Shown here in pieces: positions 13,801-28,800 of a stretch of DNA of 64,000 nt; position 1 is the first letter of the stretch; each line of letters opens with the position of its first letter. Under the pieces are notes generated by a model. The model made no database searches. It had not been told where the DNA came from and was given only the letters and a program-made list of their open reading frames with translations. The DNA comes from Prostheceraeus crozeri (taxonomy: Eukaryota > Platyhelminthes > Polycladida > Euryleptidae). The position numbers and the translations under genes were made by a program. Location of the stretch: positions 124,001 to 188,000 of the forward strand of contig CAJQUW010008680.1 of assembly GCA_907163375.1 (NCBI GenBank). The letters are read 5' to 3'.

Positions 13801-16800
13801 TATTGGCAGGCCAATATCCCTTTCTAACATACACAACTTCTGAAGATGTTTTGTGGTCAACCCTGGGGTTACCTTCTTAGTTGTGACTTTTGAAGTTCGG
13901 CCCAAAATCCATGTTAAAGTTGGGAGTTTTTTTGCAATTACCACATTAGGCTCCGTTTCCATTCCTCAAATTTTTCAATGAAAATCCTCAATTTTTCTCA
14001 TAGGATAATCACAGGCCTGAGAATGCAAAAGTTACAGGAATACGAGTTGAATATTCAGTCCAGAAGACGGTGGAACGAAAATTCTCGAAAATGCACCTTT
14101 CTGGCGGATTTCCCCATAAATTTAGATTTTTAATTCATATATCAATAATTCCTTAGTATATACAAATCGAACTTTGGAATCAAGTAAAGGATCTCCTTTA
14201 GATCTGCCCGCCACTTAAACATAACTTACTTTTAACAATAGTAAAATTCAATTGCATGAAGCTTCATGTGATGCGCATTTGAACATGTTCTATTATTATG
14301 TAGTAAACCACTCTACTGTAAAAACGTAATCAAACTTGGCCAGTGTTACTTCGGACAGAACATTTTCAACGGCCGGTTTGATAGTTTCTCATCGCAGGAA
14401 CGCTCTTAAACCGCAGAATGTGAGGATCCTGCATTTCCTTAATAAAAACTTGTAGACTTGTGAATTGAGGACTAATTTGATAAGTGCGTCTTTATTCTGG
14501 ATATTCAATAGGTAGAGTTCGGATTTTATTACCAGTTAAATTTTGAAAGCACAATAAAGATATTATTACATTTTCTATGATTCCAGAATTTTAATGTTGC
14601 CTGGCAGCCAAGAAAATTTTAAAATATCAGTGTGTTATTATTTGTGTCGGAAATATCTTAAATTGAATGTGTTATTTTAATATATAGATAGAAGGTATTT
14701 TTATTGCATATTATTACATATCGAAAAACATTCAAGTTATGACTAGTAGCCAGGTCGTGATTCTAAGTGCTGAGATTATGCGAGTACAAGTAGTGTTAGC
14801 AGATATTAGGTAATTATAAATACGAACCGAACTTATGTACACGTGCTTCTTTTGGGATTACTTAATCTAGCTTTTTTTAACCTTAAAAGAGTCATTAAAA
14901 ATTGAAATGCTTTCTCCGACATTGTGTTTATTCTGAAGTTGATTTAAATCGACAAGTAAAAATATACCAGATATTCGAATATTCGCTCATTATCATTTCC
15001 GAATATTCGAATATTGATATTTTTCGAATGGCAGAGTTCTATGGCACAGTTCTATGCGCTCGTCTTTGTACCAAATCAAGCAAATGACTGTCTATTTGGT
15101 GCACAGAAATCAAGGATATTTCGGATGGTTGGGTTGTACATGGTCACCGAGGATTCAGTGCTCAAAAAAAGTTTCAATTGCAAAAGGTTCAAAGAAGTTT
15201 CATTCAAAGGTTTCTCAGCGCACCAAGTCTGGATGAAGTCTTTTTCGCAATATTGCCACAATGCTCAGATCATTTCAAACACTTATCGAACGTTGCACCT
15301 AATAATTTTAGTCCAGAACATGGATATAGCGCTCGTCATCAAATAATTCTTCGAATAATTCGATTTCAGTGTTAAAAAGGTGGACAGTGGAGATGATTTT
15401 TCCCATTTGAAGGAGTTGACAAATTTAATTGATTTAAATTTTTGCACAATTTTTTACAACACTTTTTGTGGATGTGCGCGTCTTCATGTTTTTATTACCA
15501 GCAACACCCCTACAGTAAATATCTCTTTATGAATTACTCGGAAAATCAGAGGAAAGATACATCGTAGAAACGGCGTAGCTTATTTTATAATTGCGAATTA
15601 TTACAAGAGTGAAATTTCATACTAAATAGCGAATTTTCATTACATTTCATTTTCATAGTAGCGAATTCACAAACAGCTATTAGTCTACAAAGCATTTTAT
15701 AAGAAATTTGTCACCCTTCTTTTTTGTTTTGAATTGATGCATTCTTGACTTGCATGTAGATTGAGTGAACGACATCAGTGAGAAGCTGTATTAAACATGT
15801 GATTGTTAATGTACGCAATAAATAGTTCTTACATTGAAAAATTCAACACAATTGCTATAGAGTTATAATGAAATGATTGATGAAAAGTACAGTTAACAAA
15901 ATGAGTTAATAACATTGTCTTTAATCTACTCTTTCGTGATCTTACCCTGATAGTGAATGACTTGCACCTCAGGATTGATTCTATCAAGTTATCGATGAAT
16001 AACTGATACATTTTTCGAAGACGATGCAAATGTCATAGATTATTTGCTTAGCAGAATAAAGCAAATTTGTTGCATGCTCGAAATTTTAGAGAAACATGTT
16101 CTATGTTCAATGATTTGCAATAGATTGAACGTCAGTTCAAGCTTAATGGTGATCCGTTTTTTTAGGAATCAATCTGATTTGACAACTACAACACGCCAAA
16201 AGGTGTTTCTTATCCAATTGCTTCAACGTCACTATTCCCCCATGCTGGGGGCTTGGACGGTGCTGACATAATCAGACTTTTCTGGAGCGCTGTAGTACTT
16301 CTAGTCCGAATGCCCTTCCTGACGACTTCCAATGATACTTTCGGGGCTCGACCTCTAGACCAAACGATCGCTAGGCCAAACACTTAATCACTGTGCCACG
16401 AAGACCAAGCGGGGTTTCTTATCTAATTGCATCATTAAATGTATCTAAATCTCCCTGTCCACAATCTGCATATGTTTTGATTTTCTAATCAGTTTATGAA
16501 GTGTCGCAAGTAGCGGCAAGTAATAATACTTTATAATTCCTGAAGTCCTAATCAACTTAATGAATCTATGAATAATCAGGCATTCTCAATAAACCATCAA
16601 GAAGGACACAGCTTTTCAATAGCCACTTAGGTTGAGATAATTTGAAAGATAATACTGACTTGTGCCTTGTTCTATTTCATATAGGTTAGCTATACTTGCA
16701 ATATTTTTTATATTGAGTTATTTACATTCTGCTATGGGATTTCGCTATTTTTGAGCGTCCCCAAACGACCAGCAATAATGAAAGATATCACTCCTGACTC

Positions 16801-19800
16801 GGTCTTGACCATCCAAAATTGACACTGGCCGAACGTCCGGCTGTTTGATGTTTGTAGTTTGAACGCCACATTTCGTTTGTTTTGAAATCACACAGTATTG
16901 TTCATGATACTCAGTTTTTCAAAATGCATTTCTAAATGAACTCTTCGAGACCGCCGCCCGATGCATAGACTTGGGAAAACACTACTGTCCTCGACCGGAC
17001 CTCAAAGAAGCCGATTCCTTCGAAAGGAATACATGAAGACATTCCATAAAGAAGAATCGCTTCACACTAGGGAGCTGGAGAATTCGACGCTAAATGGATA
17101 AAGAAAAGCAAAGTAGTAGAAATTAGGAAGATAAAAACACGATATTGATAGAGAAATGCCTGTTGATGATAATGATAACCGACATGAAGTAACATGTATT
17201 TTCAGTGAGGAATTTTATGAATAAATTAAAAATGAATAGCCAGTTAAATCATTTGACAAAAGGAGAAGTAAATTTGCTCATAGTTTCATCTGCAAATACA
17301 ATAGTTCAGGATTTGAAACTCTGATAATCCTTCAACGTGTTTTAACTGACACAATGAAATTTTATTTGTTTGACCATTGTGAATTTGACGGCTATTTTGG
17401 TCGAACTAGTCATCCAGTGCGTTGAATCCGTAAAGTGTGAGAGTAACCGATGCGTCATTGGATGACAAAAGTCAGAATAAGAGACTGTGCGCCCGACAAA
17501 AAACGCATCTTAACCTCCTTGAACGGGTTAAGAAACGTGTCAAGAATCTTTTGGGTGAAAAACTTGACAACAAGTTGCAGCCGCTCTCCGTCAGACGGGA
17601 TGTTGCTTCTCTCAGTCTCTTCTACATATACTATTTCTGTAGAGGCAGCTCTGCAGCAAATGAGTGCGTACCCAAACCTAAGATCTTTTCCAGAAGCACA
17701 CGCAGAGCTAATGCACTCGCATGCTATCATGCGAGCGTGGAACGCGCACGTGCTGAGAATCGCCCGAAAAACTTTTTTGTTCGCACGGCACAGTTTAGAG
17801 CTTAGGAATCAGCTTCCCCAGACCACTTTTCCTGATCAATAGAATCTTGATTCTTTCAAGAGGCGTGCGGACAGGTTTCTGATGTGACAGATTAATCAGA
17901 TTGGAAGATCTGTCTATTTTTTTATCATTCGAAATAATGCTATTTGTTACTTTTTATTGAGTAACCTCTAGCTTCGTTCATCGCTCATAGCTGTGGTAGG
18001 GGTAAAAAATGTAAAAGAAAGCATTTCATTCTGTGGAGTTTCCTAGCATTGCAGCAGGATATACAAGTTATCTTAGAAAAGGGAGGCTCTTTTCCGAAAC
18101 AGCAAAACCTTGTGATAGATTCTACAGTCACTCCTTGGCATTTGGCTTTGACGGTTTCAGCGAATTTGGCTACCATAGTACTTCAATTCATTTTATATTA
18201 ATTTCTTTTGATCTAGTGCTTTTGTGAAACTAATAACAGTAATCATTCTTGCTTAATGATTTATGGATGTATAATCTAACACCGAAAGATAAAGATACCG
18301 AAAGTGACGTGTCATACAAGATAAGCAAGATGGCAAGTTGGAAAGCACCAGGTCCAGATATGGTACAGGTGGGGTGGCTAAAGAAGCTTAATGCAGTACA
18401 TGAAAGGCTGGCGGATCAATTCAATAACTTACTGCTGAGACCACACACAATCCCTGGTTGGCTAGTAAAAGGAAGAACAACGCTGATTATTAAAGACCCG
18501 AGCAAAGGACATGCACCCGACAATTACCGACCAATAACGTTCTTACCCACGATTTGGAAAGTTATGTCTGGAATACTGGCAGACACAATGTCAAAGCATG
18601 TGACTAATACAGGCATGCTTGCTCATGAACAAAAGGGAGCCAGAACAAGATGCGGGGGCGCAAAAGATCATCTAATAATTGACAAAGCTATAACAAGTGA
18701 AAGCATGAGATACCGAAAGAACTTATCAATGGCCTGGATAGACTATAAGAAAGCATTTGACTCAATACCCCATTCATGGATCCTCGAAAACATGTCAATG
18801 TACAAAGTAAACAACCAGCTACAAGAATCGATGAAGCATTGGCAAACAACACTAATTCATGATAAGAAGCCCATCGGATAAATTCCCGTTCGATCAGGGA
18901 TCTTCCAAGGAGATGCTTTATCATCCATGATATTCTGAGTAGCACTCAACCCATTGAGTCAAATCCTTGACAAAAACAGCATGGATTACACAATGAGGAC
19001 GGGTGAAAAATTGAATCATCTTCTCTACATGGATGATCTGAAGTTGTATGCCAAGACAGAAGACCAAGTGAATTCCTTGATTCACACAACAAGGATATTC
19101 AGTAGCGACATCGGCATGGAATTCGGGATATCAAGATGTGCCAGACTTATCATAAAGCGAGGAGAAGTAAAGGAAACAGAAGGACTTACATTGGACATTG
19201 GAACAATAGATGATGCGAAAGAAGGATACAAATACTTAGGGATTGGTTAAGAAGCAGATGACGAAAGAGCACTTCAAAAGAGTAAGGAAAATAATGAAAT
19301 CAAAGTTGTGCGGATATAATAAAATCCATCAACGCATACGCGACACCAGTAGTGAGATACACTGGTGGAATGATAAAGTGGAACACGATAGATATACAGC
19401 ACATTGATGGTAGAACACGAAAGATGATGACAATGCACAAGGCGCTTCACCCCAAAGCCGACGTCGATAGATTATATCTGCCAAGACGGATGGGAGGATG
19501 CGGCCTGATAAAAATCGAAGATGTCATCAATGAAGAGAAGCGCAGCCTATCACAATACATCTGTTGCAGGATCGGTGATCCCCTGATCCTGGCAGCAAGA
19601 GAATATGGAGTCTGCGAGAACTACCAAGAAAACATCACAATAATAGACAAAGAAAAGAAGGAAGTCGAGTTAATAGACATCTCAATTCCAAAAGATAGAA
19701 ACATTAAAAACACAGAAAAGGAAAAGATTCAAAAATATCAAGACCTTAAGATCGAAGTGCAAAGACTATAGAAAGCGAAAGCTGAAGTCGTACCAATTGT

Positions 19801-22800
19801 CATAGGCGCGCTTGGAGCAAATAACTCCAAAGTTGAAGGACTACCTCCGCAGACTGCCAGGAAGCCTTGTAATTCACAAGCTGCAGAAAGCAGCGCTTCT
19901 CGGAAGTGCACATATCCTCCGAATGCACCTAGGTCTCCCAGAGAGTTGGTAAGTCTCCGAGACTAGGTATGTATCACCGACCACAAGTGTCGAGAGCAAA
20001 AGAAAAAACATCGGAAAATATTATGCAAGTAAATGAGAAACATTTTTATGTTATATTTGCAAAAGCCGTATTTCCATTAATAAGCGCCGTGGCGTTTATT
20101 TACAATAGCCTACTTTTAAGTTCGGCGCTTATTAAAATGTACGATTTTCCACATGATATTCTTCGAAATTGAATAACTCTCTTATTGATAATTTTCCGTT
20201 AAGGCATTTTGCCTGTAATTCTTTTTTACGGTTATAATGCCTGAACGGAAAATTATCAGTAAGAGCTGAAACTCATCTAGCAGGTTTCTTGCCGCATCAT
20301 CGAACTTGTAGGCTAGGCTATTTTTTAGAAAAGGTTGAGTGTGATACTTTTATTATATGGCTTATTCTATCACAAAGTAGACTGCATCACCAGACATTAA
20401 GCATTCCAGTGTCGTTTGATAACCAAGTCTTCGTTCTGTAGCTCAATAGATGATATATATATACTACTGATACAAGTCATTATTTCCTAGTTTTCTTGAT
20501 ATCAGAGGTGCAGCGCTTATTGGATGGAATGCGGTAATTGGAAAATAAAGAAATTTCTCAATGATGCTTTAAGCCCTTATCAATTATCAAAAAATTATCA
20601 AATATTGAAGTACGAAAACGAAAAGTACATTAACTCAAAACACGAAAATTTTAAAATCTACGACGGAAACAACTTTAGTTATTAGCAACGTTGAATGAAT
20701 CCGTCGTTCGCAGCTGTTGCAACTTATATAAAATCAAAAATCAGGATAGAAATGGTAAAAAAAGCTGATACTCATCTCGTTCATGATAATCGGGCTTTCT
20801 CGGACTTGAGTGAGGGCTGCGTTGCCAGTCTCTGACGGGATCCTGAGCTGCTTTTACTGCAATCCCAGGCACTAGCATGAGCGGGTCTTCCTGGATTTAC
20901 AAACCTTAATGTAATCGTGTGTTTTTAAAATTAGTTCTGTTAAGTTTAATGGTTAGTTCCGTTAATCGTTGCTTAATAATCTTCATTGCCGAAAAGGTTT
21001 CCACCAATTAATTCAACGTAATCCGCAATTTAAGTATTCATTTCGACAGACAAAGACCAAGGAATGCACTGTAGAGTAGGCTATAGTGATAGTTGATGGC
21101 ATCCTTCCGTCGATAAAAATGCAATTTATTAGAGATCTAATACAGGGTGCGGCATAAAAAATGTGACTAAATTTTAATGTAGTATAACTTTCAAATTATC
21201 CAACAGAATTTAACAAATAAGGTCTCATTTCGGTTGTGCATTGGCATCCTTATTACCACAATCAGCATTGCAATGATTGCATTTGAGGAGGAGAGACAAT
21301 ATGCACACAAAGCAGAAGAACTCGAAATCCAAAAATACTAGATGAAAAGAGCAACGACTGAATGGAAGAGCTAGCCTACTTCCAATTCCTCACTTAGACG
21401 ATAATCATCATGGCGAAGTCTTTCTATTGCAGATGATCGCGCAACATCAATTGATTGATGACTGGATCAACCTTCAGCAATCACTCCTTATGACGGAACG
21501 CCAAAAGTTATGTATTTATTTCTTCCAAAGTCTCCACATCTCTTCCAAGTTAAACCCCAAACATTTTCATTTACTGCTTCCAATTCTTCACCTAAATGAT
21601 AATTATCATGGAGAAATCTTTCACCATTGTTCAAAATCCTCTCAATTCAATTATGCAATATTGAGCATTTGTAGATACATGGAGAGATCGATGTGGTAAA
21701 TCAAATATCTTTTGAGAAGATATGTTTCTTATGCATCTCTTTTCATCTAGTTTTGTGGATTTCGAGTTCTTCTGATTTGTGTGCATATTATCTCTCCTCC
21801 TCAAATGCAATCATTGCAATGCTGATTGTGGTAATAGAGATGTGTATTGGTTCAAAATGAGACCTTATTTGCTAATTTCTGTTGGATGATTTGAAAGTTA
21901 TACTACATTAAAATTTAGTCACATTTTTTTGCCACATCCTGTATTCAATCGCCGTTACCACATTCGAACCACAGTGAACCTTGTCATTTTACATAAGTTT
22001 CATCATGACTAATTTGTTAAGCAAGTATTGGTGCCTGTACAAATTGTCAGTTAACTGACTTAAATGAGAGCAATGGAAGCTGACCACTCCGTTAATTTGC
22101 TTGTGTAGTACATTGCTTCGTAGATCAGCGAATTAACAGATTTTAACGGATTGTTCTCAACAATGATAATATATGTTGTACCTTGTACAACTAGTACTCC
22201 TGCATTGATCGAATAGGAAGATAAGTTGAAAAAGACAAATCAAAGGTTAGCAATTGACAACAGTATTTTGTCACTTTCGTTCTTCGGTCATTCTAGAAGG
22301 ATATTTTCTTTGATGAAAACGATCTTTCAGTTCGGAGTTGTCAAAGACTGGCTTAAGTCGCGAAGAGACAGATGCTGATTATGATGTTTCAGTTTGAATT
22401 TCTGCCATCCTCATGGGATCTTCTCTTTAAGATATGAAGAGTCCTCTAAACAAATGTATCGAGAAAGGGAATGAAATCCAGAGATAAACTGGAATTTGAG
22501 ACGTGACGGGATTAATGCTCATGCAATATGAACTCATCCCTGGGGTGTATAGTGATCTCACATGAAATCGCCAACAAGCATTGATGAATGGGTTGTGGTC
22601 ATTCGAAGAATAGCCTTATTTGTTATTGCGGTTGTCTTTCTTAATTATTTATCATCATTACGTTCAATGAGAATTGTTTTAGCAGATCGAGAGTTGATGA
22701 AAATCTTGAGCGATCGAGTGGATGCCCAGCAGCCGCCCAGCGTAGTGTTAAAAGCTACAAAACGTCGACCGAGAGGTTGAGAGAGAGAGAGAGAGAGGCG

Positions 22801-25800
22801 TTTATTTTCATAATTAAAAATCAGACTTGACAATATAGATCAAACTTGACAATTTACACATCAATCACACCAATAACATCTCATACATATCAAGTAAAGT
22901 GTGAGTAACTTGTTGTAAGTAAGCAAAAAGAAAAAAAAGAAAGAAAAATAATAGGAAAACTCATGAGCGACGGTTGCATAGCGATGTTGACCACGGCAGG
23001 AAAGAACTTGAGCGCTTTGAAGTTCTGCAAAGAGGCATTCGCAATTTATTGCTATATCTCAACCGATCCGGCACAATGTCATGCAGTGGATGGTTATGGG
23101 CACTTTCACACTTGAGGAGGAATTTCGTGGCAGCATCTTCAAATTTGCTTCTCAGTTGGGGGAAGCCATTGCATTCACAATCTGAGCCACATATTGTGCG
23201 GTGCGCTTTCCTCTGAAATTTCTCTAACTTCAACATATTTTTCTCTGATAACCTTCCATACACAGGGGACGCGTACATGAACAGTGATGTAATCAAAGCA
23301 TGATAGATTTCAATAACTTTATCCACCGGCATTATTTTCTTCAAGACGCGAATAACATGCATGCGCTGAGAGGACTTTTTCAAAATACCAGATACTTGTT
23401 CATCCCAGGATAAAGTATCATTGAAGATGAAACCCAGTACACGAACGGAAGCCACCAACTGAAAATCATGGACATGTGCCATTGGTGGGAGACAGATTGC
23501 ATGCTTCCTCAATACCATCTGGCTTGACTTAATCGAATTGACTTTCAAACCTGTTTTTGCCACACACTGAAGAACATGAGGAACCGAGGAGTCGACACTG
23601 CCAACTGAGTGAACGGCATCAATAACTGTAACGTCATCGGCATACATCACGATGTCTACACCCCTCAATTGCTTCAATGCAATACCGATGAAGGCTCCGA
23701 ACAGATACGGACCTAAAACTGATCCTTGGGGTATTCCAGAAATGGAGTTGAAGCTTGGCCCAAAGCAACCATTCACTGTTACGCAATTTTGACGGTCACT
23801 CAGGTAAGATGATAGCCAGGAAACAAAGCCAGGTTCCATGTTTGAGTCGAGGAAATAATTTATCATACGATTATGAGGCAGCTGATCAAAGGCTTTTCTC
23901 AGATCAATACAGGTTACACGCACGCCTGCAACGTCAGAGTCATCCATGTACATAGACACCAAATCAGCGATTTTGACTAGCGCACTTGTTGTAGACCCGT
24001 TCTGTCTAAACGCGTATTGCTGATTTCCATAGCAATTTATCAAACAATCCTTTACACGAGATAGAACTAGTCTCTCAAATACTTTGGATAAGTGCGATAA
24101 AATTGAAATGGGTCGGAATTCTGAAATCTCTGGCTGTGACGTCTTAGGTAGTGGACATACATTCGCCATTTTGAATTTCTTTGGAAATAGCTCCTTGCGG
24201 ATTGACTGGTTGAACAGAAATGCCAGGGGAGCACAGAGCCAAGGGGCACCAAGTTTCAAAATACGAGGAGGGACATCATCAGGACCGACAGCTTTCGAGG
24301 CGTTCAGGGCCATTAACTCTCTGTACACATCGACATCTGTAAAATTCATGTTCCATTGGGATGGCGACGAGGTATGAGTCTGAAGGCTATCGTCCTCTGG
24401 ATTAAAGTTGCCAACAAACTCCTCTGTAACGGAATCAAGGAATCGATAAACTCCACCAACTTGGCTTATCAAAGAGTCAATAATTGAAATTCTCGTTTTG
24501 CCGCGGATCTCATTGACTACAGACCAACAATCCTTGGGACTTGAGGAGTTTTTCAGTGCCCATGTGCGTTTAGCCTTCACAATTACGGTTTTGACCTTTT
24601 CCTTAAAGTGATGATACAAGGGCCAGTTTTTGCATCTGAAAGCCTCCCAGCGAGAATTTATTAGTTTCTTCAACAAAGGTGACATCCATGGTTTGTCAGT
24701 AGTAGTTAACATCACATACTCACACGGGACTGTAGTTATTGCAGGTGAAAAACAATCATAAAAGATTGACGTCATTTTGTCGATATCATTTTCTTCGTCA
24801 TACATGGATTGAAAATTTGCCTCAGATAACTTCTTGACAAAAGCTTCGAGATTAGATTTTCGGTAATCCCATAATTTAACCAAGCGCTTTTGATTCACTG
24901 TAATGTCACTGGTTGGATTCAAAATTAGGCAATTGTGGTCTGAATTAGCCAGTGGTGGACCGATGCAGGCAGCATGGTTGTAAAAGTCACGAAGTTCAGA
25001 ATCCAGTAAAATAAAATCCAAAGTGGAATTCAGTCTTGTCGCTGATTGAACACAATTATGAAGGTCAAAATTCTCTTGAAAGAATCTAACATCAAAATTG
25101 TTCAAATCACCACATACAATGAAGTTAGCATGCACATCAGTGTTCAAAATGTGGTTTAGCTCAATGTCAAAGAAATCCGAAATCTCGGAGTGACTTGAAC
25201 GACATAGATTAGGCGGTATATAGACAAGAAAAAGATAAATTCGAGAAATCTTAAATGAAATCACTTCAATGAAGGGGGGCTTTTCTGAGACAAAGGATGT
25301 CAATAAAGGACATAGCATCCTTCGAATCCAAGCACATACTCCTCCTCCAACTCGGTTTAATCGATCATCCCGCAACAACATGTAGTCAGAGGTTGTGAAC
25401 CGATGGAACACTCCTGATCGAGTTCGTTGTAATGTATACATGAACACATGAGATTCACCGGAATTCCGGAAATTTGCGGTGTTCTGCTTGATTTTGATTC
25501 TTCAAGTCAAGTTTACTTATTTACAAAGATTGGGGAATTAAAATCGCAAAAAATACATATTTATAAAACAATACATAGAATTCATGAACTGAAATCAACG
25601 TTCTTCCAACTTAATGAAGGTCTGGTCGCAGACTGGTGTGCTCACAATATGAACGCGCATCATCACGGGTAGTGGTACAGCTCAAATGATTTCTTGGTGC
25701 AAGTCATCTTTACCTGAACACACAACGGACGACCGATGCTACACTCAGTCTGAAAAATACCCAATTTGCTAGACCTAATCGATTACAGCGGGCGAGTGTT

Positions 25801-28800
25801 GTATCAGATGACTTGCAAAACTGAAGATTAATAAAGTAATAAGATGCATGACACCCAGCACGAAATAATTTTGCATAAGAGATACTTTTGCAGATTGCAG
25901 AAGCAAGGGAAAGACTATGTTGAAATGGATCGAGTGAGTGACTCACATTATAGCATTCGAAAATCAGTTCCTCTGAAAAACTTGTTCTCTTCAATTTGCG
26001 CAGAATAAAAAGCCTACAAAAGCATTTTGCTGTGGTCACCGCAACATGCTCACTCAAACACAATGCCACCGGACCATTTATTGCTATTCCGAGCTTGAAT
26101 CAGTCGGCAAAGCTCTGCTTTATTGTGGTGGCTACATCTATTGAGATTTTATAAAATTCATCTATAAGCAAAGTTGTACTTGGTGTAATCAATAAGTCAC
26201 GGTATGATTGCTAGGAAATACATACATGGCACTGAGGCTTGAGTGAAGACACACATCCCAGTTTGGCTCTTAAATACGCACGAACAAAAAAATCAGACGT
26301 CGACCTGATATAAAAAATGCAAACCTATAAATTGTTAATTATGGAATTCGAATTTTGTTTAAAAATGTATAGAACAAAATTAGACTCAAAAACACATAAT
26401 TTTTCGGCAACTTAATTTGGAAAGTTTTATTTATAATATTGACTGGGCGCGTTTTGCTGTGATATCTACCGTCCTTCTCATTTTGAAATAAGTCTTAACT
26501 TTTCAAAACTGAATATGCGCATATATCCAAAAACTGTCTATCACAGGACACAAGTCATTATCAGCTCAGGACAAAAGTTCAACTCTAGTTCATAAAATTT
26601 GCATGTTCAGAAATAAAACTTTGAATGTATGTAGATGTGTGTGCGGTGTGTCCTATGCATCACAAATGGGCAAATGACGAAACGAGCAGACCTGAATAAA
26701 CTAACAGGGCCTTGACCATCACTTCCTCAGAGTTTGCAAGTCGCACCACAGAGCGGGGTGTTATTTCCTTTCCGCGCTCTAACATTGACGTCCGAGAGAG
26801 AAATATCTCTCCCTTATTATCTCTGGGCCTTGGCATGTATGTTCATAAAAGGCGTGCGCGGTTTGGGCCAGCAGATTTAAGCCATTTTGCTAATTTCTCT
26901 CTTATCCATTTGTAAAATGGTGCCAGATGATTTTCAGTTGGCATGCAGAGTCATACAGAGATCTTCAGTTATCATATCTTGCCCCGAATTAAATTTTAAA
27001 TCGTAACTCACACCACCAGTCATACTGATTTAATGACCCCTAGGCAGTTCTTTTCTTTATTGATGCTTCACCTAGGCTACTACTACCTTGAAAATCAGTC
27101 TTGAGTTTGTGATTATTATGAAGATGACAGCGGAACTATCGGAACTCTCTTTCTTGTAACAATTTCCCTACTGACATCCGCCTCTTTCTACTCCTGCCTG
27201 TCCGTCAAATGATACAACCTTCGTTTGTGAAAGATTTCGTGTTATGAGGTCACAAATTCCTTTCTTTCTCTATCTGAACTTTCAAAAGATGTATAACTGC
27301 ACGAGAAGCATTGTTTTAATTAATTTTCCATTTTAGAGAGAAGCACTGTGTTTGCGAATTACTACAAGAGAGGAGAGGAAACCATGGGAAAGTTATTATT
27401 TGGAAAAATACAATGTAGGCCAAGTCAGATACCGAAGGATGCAAGATTCGTGAAAATGAGAACAGCAGGCATCACAGATCTCGTGATTTTTCCTATTTTT
27501 GGGGTTTCCTCATTTTTATTTTAATGTATTCTATTTAGGGCAGAGTAAGAGATAAGAAAGGATCTTTAAATGATCGACGTTTTCTTCTTGACCAATAACC
27601 ACTCTAATTCAAGGACTTGTAATGCAACTATAATGCAACTTTCAAATATTATAGTGAGTAGTTAAAATTTAATTTCTGAAACTGATTTAAAGTAAAATCA
27701 AAGGCATCTAATTACAGAATAGCGAAGCATAAAACCAAAAGTTACCACTAATTTTTTCTGTCAGGCTGATCACTGAAGATTTATATAAAGTTATATTTTC
27801 ATTGATTAAGTTCACCACCAAGATCACCACCAAAAAATGAGTGAGTTAGAGAAAGCGTCAGCATTTTAATGGTCAGCCGCCCAAGGATTATCAGAAATTA
27901 GTTGCAATCGAGGAAAGAACATTCTGCCTTCAATGATTTATTTAGATAATAGGCTTACTAAACATATCTTATTCACATCACAAATAATCGCTTTCAGGAT
28001 TCTAATCAGAAACTATTTGGTGCATAACGCATTTCGTATCTCCATACTTAAATACTTATATGATAACTATCAAAACTCGTTTACGTTCTGCATTAGACAC
28101 GTGTGATTGTTCATTCACTTATTTCAATAAATGGTTGTCATGCATGAACTTGTAATAGAATTTATCAATATTCACATTCAATTAAGAATATTGTGATGTA
28201 CACTTCATGTAATGGGTCTACTCACGTCACTGTCCAAATTGATAATAAGCTATAATGCATTGCTTAATCGTCTTAGACTGTACATTACTTTTTTAAAACG
28301 ATGATTGTATACGGTATATTCATTGTATCATGTCTAATAATATCTGGATATTTGTCCATAGTTAACATTAAGCTGTTTGCGTGGTCAATATAGCACTGGT
28401 CTTGTTATTTTATGCAATAAACTATTTTACAATTACTGTGCTTTAAAAACAAACAGGACCATTTATGTTTTATGATATCCGCCAGTTGAACGATGAATTA
28501 TGTGTATACTATGTGAGAATCCCAAATCAATCGCAGTATTAGAGTTATACGTAGATATAGTATAGAATACAACTCGTTACACTGAATTTATACAATTTAC
28601 ACTGGACATGTGGCTTACAAATATGTCTCATGTGTGATTATGATTGTTTCATTATGACTCATTGCTAGGCTTTAATCACATCTGTTGTCACATGGGTTTC
28701 GCCTAAATATACACGTAGACTATATGGGATGCATGCATTACTTGGCGCGTTGGTTTTGTTTTCATTTTGTATCACTTCACTTCTTGCTTATAATCGAACT

